Origin: Actinomadura citrea
Lineage (GTDB): Bacteria; Actinomycetota; Actinomycetes; Streptosporangiales; Streptosporangiaceae
Length of the DNA stretch: 64,000 bases
Direction: 5' to 3'
NCBI RefSeq assembly: GCF_013409045.1
Contig: NZ_JACCBT010000001.1
Coordinates: 3,658,001-3,722,000 of the forward strand
In this document: piece after piece, positions 46,720 to 54,932 of the stretch
Layout: the number at the start of each line of letters is the position of its first letter
Position numbering within the stretch: the first letter of the stretch is position 1
The notes under the pieces: generated by a model
What the model saw: only the letters and a program-made list of their open reading frames with translations
Databases searched by the model: none
What the model was told of the DNA's origin: nothing
Translations under genes and position numbers: made by a program

Positions 46720-47358
46720 TCAGGTTCTGCGCGAGATGACCATGATGTATTCGCAAGGAGCGTTCGTGCGGTTGGCGAAGCCGTGGTCCGCGTCGGCCTG
46801 GAAGAACAGGGAGTCGCCCGTGTTGAGGGTCTCGCTGATCCCGCCGATCGCGATCGTGAGGGTGCCTTCGAGCACCACGAGTTGTTTCTCCGTACCGGGC
46901 GGATACGCGGGCAGTAGCCCGGTGGAGACCTGCGCGGGAAGGTAGTGGACGATCATCTCGGCTCCTCCCGCGCCCGGGGCCGCTGACACCATGTGCCGCT
47001 CGAAGCCGGTTTCCGGGTCACGGAAGACGGGGCGATCGTTCTTGCGCATGGCAACGGCCACACCAGACGCGGCGGCCGGCGCACCGATCAGGTCCGAGAG
47101 TGGTGTGCCGAGCGCGTGGGCGATCCTGGACGCGACGCCGATCGTCGGGCTCTTCTCGCCGCGTTCGACCTTGGACAGCATCGCCCGGCTGACCGACGAC
47201 CGTGTGGACAGTTGCTCCAGCGTCAGGCCCGCCTCCTCGCGGCGTCGCCGCACGTTACCGCCGAACGCGCCGGCCAGGTCGTCACCGTGCTGTGGTTCGG
47301 CCGCGTTTGCGTCTTGCTCGACCACCGTGCTCCTCGATCGATGGATAGCTCGCGCCAT
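46720..47358 (-). CDS. XRE-family regulator with cupin sensor domain
   Basis: A 212-residue regulator. The HTH_3 domain is at ~30-88 (NVRRRREEAGLTLEQLSTRS, VSRAMLSKVERGEKSPTIG), and a C-terminal cupin at ~130-205 (YPPGTEKQLVVLEGTLTIAI, GDSLFFQADADHGFANRT). XRE-cupin proteins respond to small metabolites. It is divergent from the MBL hydrolase gene, with a perfect palindrome between (47378-47394), so it most likely represses both itself and that gene. The first ~25 residues are poorly conserved, so an internal start is possible. Confidence 0.9.
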   Translation of the reverse strand: MARAIHRSRSTVVEQDANAAEPQHGDDLAGAFGGNVRRRREEAGLTLEQLSTRSSVSRAMLSKVERGEKSPTIGVASRIAHALGTPLSDLIGAPAAASGVAVAMRKNDRPVFRDPETGFERHMVSAAPGAGGAEMIVHYLPAQVSTGLLPAYPPGTEKQLVVLEGTLTIAIGGISETLNTGDSLFFQADADHGFANRTNAPCEYIMVISRRT

Positions 47359-47377
47359 AGTGTAGGGTTTCTCCTAA

Positions 47378-47394
47378 AGAAGATTGAATCTTCT
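47378..47394. promoter_or_regulatory. Palindromic operator between XRE-cupin and MBL genes
   Basis: AGAAGATT-G-AATCTTCT, a perfect 8-bp inverted repeat with a 1-base centre, is an AT-rich island in the 50-base space between two divergent genes. This is the standard arrangement of an XRE-regulator operator, so I expect the XRE-cupin protein to bind here. Confidence 0.75.
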
Positions 47395-47408
47395 ATCGGA
47401 GACGCGTG

Positions 47409-48254
47409 ATGCACGCCCGACTCGACGGAGGTTCCATGCGTTTGATCTCGAGTGGCCGGCACCATGCCACGTTCGAATTCGGCGGTCTGCAGGTGATCTC
47501 GTTGCGAGACGGGTACATCGACATGCCGCCGACGCGGCTCCGCGACGAGGATGGGTGCACGCTCGATGACCTGCCGGCCGCCGTCCCGCTGGTCGGCGAC
47601 AACTTGCGGCTGTCGGTCAACGCCTTCTTCGTCACCGACGGCACGCGGTCGGTGCTCATCGACACGGGGGCGTCCAACGCCTGGCACGACCCCAACATGG
47701 GATTGATCTACGACGCGCTCGACGAAGCGGGAATCGACCGCGCGCATGTCACCGATGTGGCCATCACCCACAAGCACGAAGACCACGTGAGCGGCCTGAT
47801 CGCGCCGGACGGTTCAGAGGCGTTCACCAACCTCGAGCGCGTGTGGATCGGCGCGGGCGACACCTCGGTGTTCACGGGGCGGCTCGAGCCGATCCGCGAT
47901 CGGGTCGTACCCGTGTCGGAAAAGGTCGCGATCAACGACTGGACCACCGCGATCCCGACACCGGGCCACACACCCGGTCACACCGTCTACGACGTCAGGA
48001 GCGGCACCGGCCACCTTCTCGCCTGGGGCGACACCGTCCACGTCCCCACGCTCCAATTCGATCAGCCGAACGTGTCGTGGGAGCTCGACGGCGACCAGTC
48101 CCAGGCCCGCGCCGCGCGAGCGGCCCTCCTCCAACAACTGACCCAGCCGCACCACTTCGTAGCCGGCGCCCACCTCGACTCACCCGGTATCGCCCGCGTA
48201 ACCCCCTCCGGCGACGGTTATGCGCTGGAATACCTCGCACCACCGATCGGCTGA
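47409..48254 (+). CDS. MBL-fold metallo-hydrolase
   Basis: A 281-residue metallo-beta-lactamase-fold hydrolase. The metal-binding motif is VAITHKHEDHVSGL (HxHxDH), with further ligands in PTPGHTPGHT and GAHLDSPG. The family hydrolyses esters, lactones or thioesters. I start at the ATG at 47409 (GGAG 7 bases before); a second ATG at 47436 with GGAGG 4 bases before is an alternative and loses nothing conserved. Cytoplasmic; under likely control of the XRE-cupin regulator opposite. Confidence 0.9.
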   Translation: MHARLDGGSMRLISSGRHHATFEFGGLQVISLRDGYIDMPPTRLRDEDGCTLDDLPAAVPLVGDNLRLSVNAFFVTDGTRSVLIDTGASNAWHDPNMGLIYDALDEAGIDRAHVTDVAITHKHEDHVSGLIAPDGSEAFTNLERVWIGAGDTSVFTGRLEPIRDRVVPVSEKVAINDWTTAIPTPGHTPGHTVYDVRSGTGHLLAWGDTVHVPTLQFDQPNVSWELDGDQSQARAARAALLQQLTQPHHFVAGAHLDSPGIARVTPSGDGYALEYLAPPIG

Positions 48255-48304
48255 TCGAGTCTGTCGGCTCCCGTAACGGGTGGCCGGGGTGGAGCGGTAG
48301 AAGA

Positions 48305-48965
48305 TCAGGTCGTGCCAGTTGCGGATGCGGGCAAAAGGTCGGACCTCAGTAGCGGCAGGTAGTTGTTGCCGTGATGGGCCGACACCGCGTCATGCGCCGT
48401 GGCCAGCACCTCCAAGCCTCCGGCCTGGTCCAACGCCTTGAGCGCCAACCGGCCGGCGCGCTCGACCATCGCCTCCCGGCTGTGGGCGCCGGCCCCGCCG
48501 TCCGAAGACTCCGCCCCGGCCTCAGCACCAGCACTGCCGTCGTCCTCAGCGAGCGCGTTGTGCCGCTCTGCGTAAGCCGGGGCCAACGGCACGGCCGTCG
48601 ACATGGCTTCACGGACGCCGTCCAGGACGTCGCCGAACATGCCCAGGAGCCGTTCGGACTCGGCTCGGTGCACCTCGCGCAGCGTCTCCAACTGGATGCG
48701 GCCCTTCTTGTGGATCGAGGCCAGCCGCTTACAGAACATCGTCACCACGTCGTCGCGGACGCCTGTGCGCGCCCTGTGGAGCAGGCTGACGATCAATGTG
48801 AGCCGCTTGTCCTCATCCAGCACCTTCCGCAGGTCGGCGACGTCGGTCACCGCGCCTCGCCGCGAAGGGCGCGATCTTCCCCGGTGGGACGCCCTCCAGC
48901 CACTGCTGCGTCGGGCCGAGCGCGTCCAGCCCTGCAAGAACGCCAGACGGCCCTTGTGAACTTGC
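48305..48965 (-). pseudogene. Tn3-family transposase, internal remnant
   Basis: An internal piece of a Tn3 TnpA transposase. In the main frame: DLRKVLDEDKRLTLIVSLLH, RARTGVRDDVVTMFCKRLAS, IHKKGRIQLETLREVHRAES and, near the end, TAHDAVSAHHGNNYLPLL. Left of ~48860 (toward the gene's 5' end) the match continues in another frame (QQWLEGVPPGKIAPFAA), so at least one frameshift is present. N-terminal and catalytic C-terminal regions are both missing. No terminal repeats are visible. Confidence 0.75.
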
Positions 48966-49029
48966 CCAGCGACGCGGCCTGCGCCCACAGGAGGGTGAAG
49001 GTAACCGGCATGGATGATCTTACGGACAG

Positions 49030-49154
49030 ACACCGACCAACAGACCCCAAACCACCGCTGACGCAGCGCCCATGAAGCCGCTATGCACCCAACGACCACC
49101 ACGGAAAGTGACAGCCGACAGAGAACACAGACCACCCAATCACCGGGCCTTACC
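49030..49154. repeat. Decayed copy of integrase-tail segment
   Basis: Matches 46206-46330 by eye with indels: both start ACACCGACCAACAGACC, share an AGCCGCTA-GCACCC block (coding SRYAP), and continue for ~40 bases past the stop, including CAGAGAACACA and CACCGGGC-TT-CC. Here the reading frame is broken by a TGA within the middle part. Because similarity extends beyond the stop codon, both copies derive from one element's end. Confidence 0.6.
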
Positions 49155-49155
49155 A

Positions 49156-49589
49156 GGGTGGTATCCCATGATCGGGCGCGGGACTGGCCGATGCTGGGGC
49201 AGGAGTACCCCGAGACGACTTCGGGGAGTTCGGCCCATCCGGCTCCCACAATTGGGGTCACCGAGCAGGAGAGGGCGGAGGGAGAGCCGGTGCGCGCGCG
49301 GATGATGAACGGCACATTGACGGTGCCGTACTCAGGGAGGTTGTCGGTCGTCGTGCAGTCCCCACGACCGCCACCTTGCCACGAGGCCAGCTTCACCCTG
49401 TCGCAGGTGTAGGTCGGCAGTTCCTGGCGAGCCTGCGCTGCAGCGGCGGGCTGCACCGGGTGGGGGTTGGCGTATTGCTGGGAGTCGATGACCGGTGTTC
49501 CGTTGGCCGCGTGTGCGGCTGCAGGGGCAGCCAACGCGAGTAGGCCGACGATGGGCAGGGTGGCCGAGCGCCGTGACGATACGTCGCAT
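49156..49589 (-). pseudogene. Secreted protein with frameshifted signal peptide
   Basis: An ATG at 49589 starts MRRIVTALG. A one-base shift then leads into the frame SATLPIVGLLALAAPAAAHA, which completes a good signal peptide with an AHA cleavage site. The mature part starts NGTPVIDSQQYANPHPVQ and includes ELPTYTCDRVKLASWQGGG and GTVNVPFIIRARTGSPSALS. Without the shift no proper start joins the signal core. Beyond ~49160 the open frame runs into the repeat and the Tn3 piece, so the original end is lost or unclear. Function unknown. Confidence 0.5.
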
Positions 49590-49885
49590 GGGGGTTTCCT
49601 CTCTCGAATGTCTCGGGAGTGTCCAACCCTTACGAATTATCGCACTAAGCATCTGATCCGCTACCCAACGTCACTACAGTCATTCGGTCCGCTAGGAGGA
49701 TCGGCGCAGAAATCAGCGGTAGAGGCTGTGACCTGTGGAGATACTGCCTGCCACACCGGGCAGAGTTGGCGCGCTGTCTGGTGTGATCAAGTAGCGTGGC
49801 TCAACTGAGCGGTCCGGAACGCCTCCTGCTGCCACCGACCGTTTCGATCGTCCTCGCGGCCCGCCTCCTGTGCTGTGTTGGCCGG

Positions 49886-50455
49886 TCAGGGGAAGATCGG
49901 TTGCGCGGAGGCTGCGGTGTAGACGGTGGCCCAGCCCTGGTGGAGTTGGCCGTTGCAGTCCCACAGCTGGATGGTGGAGCCGTTGTGGCCGACGGTGGCG
50001 GCGGCGGCTTCCAGGCAGCGGTCGGTGGGGATGTGCACGATCCGGTACGGGGAATTGAGGCCGCGCACCTGCCATTGCTGGCCGATGCTGCCGTTGCATT
50101 CGCGCAGCTCGACGACGGTTCCGTTCCAGCCGCCGGGGTTGGCGTCCAGGCACCAGTTCGGGCGGATTCGTGTCCACACCGCCACAGTGCTGTTACTCCA
50201 CAGTCGCGTGTTCCATACCTGCTGCTCCCCGAAATTGCAGTCCCATAGCTGCACTTTTGTGACCAGTGTGGTGATGGTGCCCAGGTCGGCGTCCAAGCAG
50301 CGGTTCCCTGCGGCCTGCGTCCGCGCTTTGAACGGCGCATTGGGGACGAGTGGAGCGGCGTGTGCGGGGACGGCGACCGCAGTCGCGATCAATGGCGCGG
50401 CTGCCGTCGGAGCGAGCCACCGCGCGACGGCGCGGAATGATCTATTTGGGGGCAT
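49886..50455 (-). CDS. Secreted ricin-type lectin (beta-trefoil) protein
   Basis: A 189-residue secreted protein. A signal peptide (about residues 1-33, ending in PAHAAPL) precedes one beta-trefoil with three QxW-type repeats: NRCLDADLGTITTLVTKVQL/QQVW, NWCLDANPGGWNGTVVEL/QQWQV, and DRCLEAAAATVGHNGSTIQL/HQGW. Such domains bind galactose- or xylan-type glycans. No catalytic domain is attached. GGAGG lies 4 bases before the ATG. It stands alone, in an area of remnants but itself intact. Confidence 0.85.
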   Translation of the reverse strand: MPPNRSFRAVARWLAPTAAAPLIATAVAVPAHAAPLVPNAPFKARTQAAGNRCLDADLGTITTLVTKVQLWDCNFGEQQVWNTRLWSNSTVAVWTRIRPNWCLDANPGGWNGTVVELRECNGSIGQQWQVRGLNSPYRIVHIPTDRCLEAAAATVGHNGSTIQLWDCNGQLHQGWATVYTAASAQPIFP

Positions 50456-50705
50456 GGAACCTCCGCTACAGAATTCGACGAATTCGATTTCTATTGTGTA
50501 CCGGAAGTCGCGACTGGGACCTGTTGGGCCGGTGGCGGCCAGATCCGGGTTCCCAGTTTCGCGTGCTCCTGTGGCGGATAGGGTCGTGATCGCATGGGCT
50601 TCTACACCCGACCGGACAAGGACGCCGCCGGCTTGCGCGGCGTGGATCTCGCCACCCCGGGAAGGCGCCCTTCTCCGCGAACAGGGCCTTGTGGAGCTGC
50701 GGGAT

Positions 50706-51570
50706 TCAGTCGCTGGCGGTGAGCTGCCGGGCGGGTTCGCGCAGGCTGGCCTGGGAGATGCGTGAGGCCCACGCGTATTCGTCCGGGCGTTCGCACGCCG
50801 CTGTGAAGCGTTCGATGGCCCGGTCCCATCGGCCGGTATCGGTGTAGATCATCGCGTGGTGCCATGCGATCTCGGCTTCGGTCAGCCACCATGCCCATGC
50901 CGGATCGTGTGTGCGGGGCCCCTCCAGGTGCCTGCTGCGCGTCTCTTCGATCAGGTCGAGAGCGGGGGTGTCTTCGCCCATCTGCGCGGCGGCCCTCGCT
51001 GCGCGCAGGGTGAACATGGTGCGCGCGGCGCCTGGGGCCCCGTCGTCCAGGGCGGCCCGGCAGATCTGCGCGGCCTCGGTCGGCCGGTGGATGTGGACGT
51101 CCCGCATGGCGAGCCGGCCGAGGATGTACTGCTCCATCGACCGGTTCCCGGTAGCCCGCGCGGTCAGCAGGGCCTCCAGGCTCATCTGGCGGGACAGGTC
51201 CTGGCGTTCATCGTCGAAGGCGATCCATCCGGCGATCTGCTGGTCTTCGGCGGCCGCGGCGGGGACACCGCGGCTTCCGGCGAAGCGGGTGTGAGCGGTG
51301 CGGCCGGCGTGGGCGGCCCGCACAGCGGTACCCATCAGGTCGCGGCCACCGAACCGGGCGTCGAGCGCGACGACATGGGCGCTGGTAGCACGTAGTGCGG
51401 CCATCTGTCCGTCGGGTTCCGATGGGGGAGCCTCGATGGAGCGGCCAGCGGGCCAGTCGAGCCTCGACGTCCAGCACGCGCATGCAGGAACCGGTAGCGC
51501 TCGCTGGGCCGGTAGGTGCCGTTCTCTCAGTCGCGGATCATCCGCGTAAGACTCTCCGTGGTCGTCGTCG
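50706..51570 (-). pseudogene. XRE-type regulator with TPR domain, broken
   Basis: A long open frame to 50706 encodes the helical TPR-like C-terminus of an actinomycete regulator (YILGRLAMRDVHIHRPTEAA, AAARAAAQMGEDTPALDLIE, AEIAWHHAMIYTDTGRWDRA). The natural upstream part reads in another frame: ESLTRMIRD, a TGA at 51527-51529 (most likely a Trp in the parent), then ENGTYRPSERYRFLHAR. It shifts again through VLDVEARLARWPLHR before joining the long frame near 51440. So one nonsense codon and at least two frameshifts are present, and the DNA-binding domain is lost. Confidence 0.65.
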
Positions 51571-52315
51571 CGTCCCGGCCGCGTGCGCGGCGCGCGCCAC
51601 GCAGGCGCCGAGCCCACCCGGGGCGTGCCGCGGACTTCGGGGGCATAGTCGAAATCTCGCCGCACGCGGGTCCCTGTGGCCACTGCGACCCTCCGCCGAT
51701 CTCCGGGTGCCTCCGGGGCCCTCACCGTGACCTGGAGGCGGCAGCGCGCTCACCGTAAAGGCGAGGGGCCGCACCGCCCCGGTACGGCCCCGCAATCCAC
51801 CCTGTGCCCCCATGCCCGGGGGTGCGGAGGTGCGGAGGTGCGGCATGGCGCGGCGGGCTCGCGGCGGCCCAGGCCGGACTGGTGTGGGTCTGCTCCGTGT
51901 ACGCCATGCTTCGCCGATGACACGGTCGCCTCCGTGGGTGCCCGGCGGTCGTCGCCCTCCGGGCCGGGACCTCGGCCGCCATCGTTCTGGGAGGGGAACC
52001 GGCAACGTTGCAGGTCCTCGGGCGGCGCCTGGTTGCGACCGTGAGAAGCAGCAACGTTGTGCGTTGGTTTGGACGCCGGTTGCGAGGCCGCGGGGGCGGT
52101 GATGTCGACGAGATGCAGCAACGGTCAGGTGGGCCGGATAGGTAAAGGGCGGGCGCGGTGCGGTCCCGCCCTTTGGTGAAGGAGATCGTTGGCGTTTTGT
52201 CGGCAGTAGTTCCTTAACGGTTTCAGGGGCGCGGCGCCTGTTCCCAGGACAGGTCGGACGGCTCGGGCGGCACCGGGGATCGGCAGAGGCCTGCCGCCGT
52301 CCATCCAGAGCGGGG
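51571..52315. other. Gap with no gene assigned
   Basis: About 745 bases. Open frames are numerous but translate to Arg/Pro/Ala-rich sequence with no domain. A minus-strand frame at 51750-52121 starts MLHLVDITAPAASQPASKP, without a ribosome site or recognisable family, and I do not call it. An imperfect AACGTTGC/GCAACGTT pair sits near 52005-52055. Confidence 0.3.
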
Positions 52316-53116
52316 TCAGTCGAGGGTGTCCAGGAAGGTCTTGACGGCGGCGGCGAAGCCGTCGGGGTCGGTGGTGTGGACGAAGTGGTCGCCGTCGAGC
52401 TCGACGAGCTGCGTGTTGGCGCGCCGGGCGACGATCTCCTTGCCGTCCTCGGGGGTGATGACCTGGCTGTCGCGGGCGAGCACGAACAGGGCGGGGCAGG
52501 TGGTGGAGGTCCAGTCGGCCCAGTGGTCACCGTGGGTTCCCTGTTCTGAGGTGATGGTGTCCTGGGGGTGGAACGGCAGGCGCCAGCCGCCGCCTGGGGT
52601 GGGGCGCAGTTTGTCGCCGAGCATCGGGGCCAGCGGCCCGATGGCGTCCAGGAGCGCTTGGCGGTCGGGGGCGGTGTAGGGCATCGACAGCACGAACGAC
52701 AGGGCGCTGGGGCCATCGGCGAGATCGCAGACCGGGCCCTCGGCATTGACGATGGCCGACACGCGCTCGGGGCGGCGGGCGGCGATCTGGAAGGCGGTGA
52801 TGCCTCCGCCGGAGTGGCCGAGCGTCACGGCCTGCCCGATCCCCAGGTGGTCCAGAAGCGCGATCGCGTCGTTCACGTAGTCGTCACGGGTGTAGGAGGC
52901 GGCCCGCTCGGAGTCGCCGTGCCCGCGCTGGTCGGGCGCGATGACCCGCCACTGCGGCGCCAGTGCTTCGGTCAGCTGGGCCCATGTCCGGCCCTCGTAG
53001 AGGTGGCCGTGCAGGGCCAGCAGCGGCCGGCCGGGCCCACCGAAGTCCAGGTAGGAAAGGCTGCGGCCATCGATGTGAAGCTCGCCGCGGATTCCGGTGA
53101 CGCTGGTGCTGTTCAT
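52316..53116 (-). CDS. Alpha/beta hydrolase
   Basis: A 266-residue hydrolase. The oxyanion loop is LLALHGHLYEG, the nucleophile elbow is LGHSGGGITAF (Ser ~105), the acid is likely in LFVLARDSQVI, and the catalytic His in DGDHFVHTTDP. The strand-4 motif IAPDQRGHGDSER is typical of esterases, epoxide hydrolases and C-C hydrolases. The start at 53116 has GGAGG 7 bases before and removes an unrelated N-terminal stretch that is open further upstream. Substrate unknown; it has no functional partner nearby. Confidence 0.9.
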   Translation of the reverse strand: MNSTSVTGIRGELHIDGRSLSYLDFGGPGRPLLALHGHLYEGRTWAQLTEALAPQWRVIAPDQRGHGDSERAASYTRDDYVNDAIALLDHLGIGQAVTLGHSGGGITAFQIAARRPERVSAIVNAEGPVCDLADGPSALSFVLSMPYTAPDRQALLDAIGPLAPMLGDKLRPTPGGGWRLPFHPQDTITSEQGTHGDHWADWTSTTCPALFVLARDSQVITPEDGKEIVARRANTQLVELDGDHFVHTTDPDGFAAAVKTFLDTLD

Positions 53117-53586
53117 GATCGAACCTCCATCAGGTGTCTGTCTCGATGAACAGCACTCTGTCCGCACCTGCTGACCATGGGCGCACTAGCCGCTGACCGT
53201 CCCCTCTCCTTCTTGGTGCGTGGGGTGTTTGATGCGCTCCGTACGTCGGCCGAGCCGGTGAGTTCACGGGTCGCGGTGAAAGCGCTCGGAGGCCGGCGGC
53301 GGCGGCGAGTTCGGCACCGGCCGCGCGGGCGTACCCCCAGTACCAGTCCTGGGCGTGCTCGACGTCATCGAGACACGGGCGTTCGAGTCCGGCCTCGTGC
53401 TGATGTCGCACCGGCTCAAGCCCATCGCGTGACGGGCGAGCGACCCCTCGCCGTCCAAAGCGTCCGGGCGCTGGTCCTTCCAACCGGCGCTGCCCGGCCA
53501 CGGCGCCCGCACAGCCGCGAAGACGCCGTGGCGGGGCGTCAGGACGCACCAGGGTCGAACCGCTCCCTGGGCGGAGCAGGAGCCAG
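53117..53586. other. Gap with no gene assigned
   Basis: About 470 bases. A minus-strand stretch near 53290-53430 reads LDDVEHAQDWYWGYARAAGA and looks protein-like, perhaps a further gene fragment, but it has no start and cannot be named. Otherwise nothing is recognised. Confidence 0.3.
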
Positions 53587-54192
53587 TCAGGCGTCGAGCG
53601 GGTTGCGCCGGATGCGGTCGGCGACCCCGGCGGACACGGACAGCGCGGCGGAACTGCCCGGCTTGCGCGCCGCCTGGTCACGGAAGCAGGCCGTGAACTC
53701 CTCGGCCAGGTCCAGGCGCGGGTAGCGCTCCAGCACCTCGCCGCGCAGCCTGACCGGGATCCTCTCGAGGCCGCGACCAGAGATGTCGATGCCGGTGGCC
53801 AGCTCCAGCAGGTGGCCCTCGGGATCCTCCTCGACGGGCACCTCGGGCCACATGTGCCGCACGATGACCTCCGACGCCCGTACCCGCCTCCCCGGGGGCC
53901 AGCCCGCGCCGGCGCCGAAGACCCAGGCCACGTGGCCGCCCGCCTCCTCGAACGGCACCGTGTGGCTGTCGAACTCCGCCACCAGGCCGATGTCGTGCAG
54001 GAGAGCCGACACGTAGAGCAGCTCGGCGTCGAACGCGATGCCGTTGCGCTGTGCGTGTGCCGCCGCCCAGAGGTAGGAGCGGACGGAGTGGTTGAGCAGG
54101 GAGGGCGTCTCGTACGTGGTCACCACTTCGAGAGCGCCGCGGCAGGCCGGGCTATCAGGGATCAGCAGGTCGTCGAATCCCACAGATCTCAT
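53587..54192 (-). CDS. HD-domain protein, cyanamide-hydratase-like
   Basis: A 201-residue HD-superfamily metal-dependent hydrolase. The HD motif is LLYVSALLHDIGLVAEFD; the preceding helix LNHSVRSYLWAAAHAQRNG and the following segment ASEVIVRHMW agree with the cyanamide hydratase-like HD family. The start at 54192 has GGAGG 6 bases before. Role uncertain: nitrile/cyanamide or nucleotide hydrolysis. It is intact but surrounded by remnants. Confidence 0.88.
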   Translation of the reverse strand: MRSVGFDDLLIPDSPACRGALEVVTTYETPSLLNHSVRSYLWAAAHAQRNGIAFDAELLYVSALLHDIGLVAEFDSHTVPFEEAGGHVAWVFGAGAGWPPGRRVRASEVIVRHMWPEVPVEEDPEGHLLELATGIDISGRGLERIPVRLRGEVLERYPRLDLAEEFTACFRDQAARKPGSSAALSVSAGVADRIRRNPLDA

Positions 54193-54259
54193 CGTGTTCC
54201 TCCGTTCTCCGACCTCGGCGCGACCACTCGTGCGGTGGCCTTGCCGTTGGGGCCGTGCG

Positions 54260-54380
54260 TCAGTTCTCAGGGTGGGGCATGAGGAGGACGGCGCGGTTGC
54301 CCGGGGTATGACCTCGGTACAAGTGAGGGTGAGCGGCGTCGAACCGGATGGAATCGCCTTCGGCCAGATCGGTGGGGGAC
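54260..54380 (-). pseudogene. C-terminal tail of an XRE-cupin regulator
   Basis: The minus strand reads TDLAEGDSIRFDAAHPHLYR and then GHTPGNRAVLLMPHPEN before a stop at 54260. This is the end of a cupin domain as in XRE-cupin regulators, without any N-terminal part. It abuts the phosphotransferase remnant on the other strand. Confidence 0.55.
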
Positions 54381-54439
54381 CTTGCCGGGCCCGTGGTGGC
54401 GCGGACGGCTTCGAGAACTTCTTCCAGGCCGTTCCCCCG

Positions 54440-54680
54440 GACGACATCGTTGTCGACGTTCGGGCCGTCTGGGACGACGCCGTTGCGGCCCAGGCGTGGG
54501 AGGGCCCGCCGGTGTGGGTGCACGGCGACCTCCATCCCGCGAACGTCGTCGTCTCGGACGGTGCGCTCTCGGGCATCACCGACTTCGGTGACATGTTCGC
54601 CGGCGATCCAGCGTGAGACCTCGCCGCCGCATGGGTGCTGCTACCCGCGGGGCACGGCCACAAAGTTCTTCGCCATGTAC
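54440..54680 (+). pseudogene. Aminoglycoside phosphotransferase (APH) remnant
   Basis: The plus strand encodes AVWDDAVAAQAWEGPPVWVH, then GDLHPANVVVSDGALSGITD and FGDMFAGDPA. This is the catalytic loop HGDLHPAN and the metal-binding DFGD of APH-family kinases. A TGA at 54614-54616 follows, after which DLAAAWVLLPAG continues in frame, then the reading slips by one base into TATKFFAMYA. With a nonsense codon, a frameshift and no N-terminus, the gene is dead. Confidence 0.75.
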
Positions 54681-54686
54681 GCGCAT

Positions 54687-54796
54687 GCACAGAAGACCAG
54701 TCGATCAAGGTCGATTGAAGTTGATCGGGGGGCCTCTCACCTGCGAAAACGTCCGGGGGAGTCGTGGCGGGTCCGGCGGAGTCCGGCCACGGTGGC
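54687..54796. repeat. Dispersed 110-bp repeat, copy 2
   Basis: Second copy of the sequence at 45919-46029, same orientation, ~92% identical by eye, directly after the APH remnant. Differences are single bases spread over its length, without indels except one. It may mark the end of a mobile element. Confidence 0.8.
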
Positions 54797-54932
54797 TCCC
54801 ACGGCTCCATCGGTCGAGGGGTCTTCTACTGCGAGCAAGATCAGGTGCACAGGGTCTCTGACCCGAGGGAGTGAGTCCAGGTGCTCGTCAGCGCGTGTCG
54901 ATGGAGTCTGCCGGCCTCCTCCGACGGTGGCG

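Noticed and set aside
53130..53681. 183-codon minus frame with a protein-like middle
   Set aside because: Only a short middle stretch looks genuine; no start or recognisable family. Noted as a possible fragment, not called.
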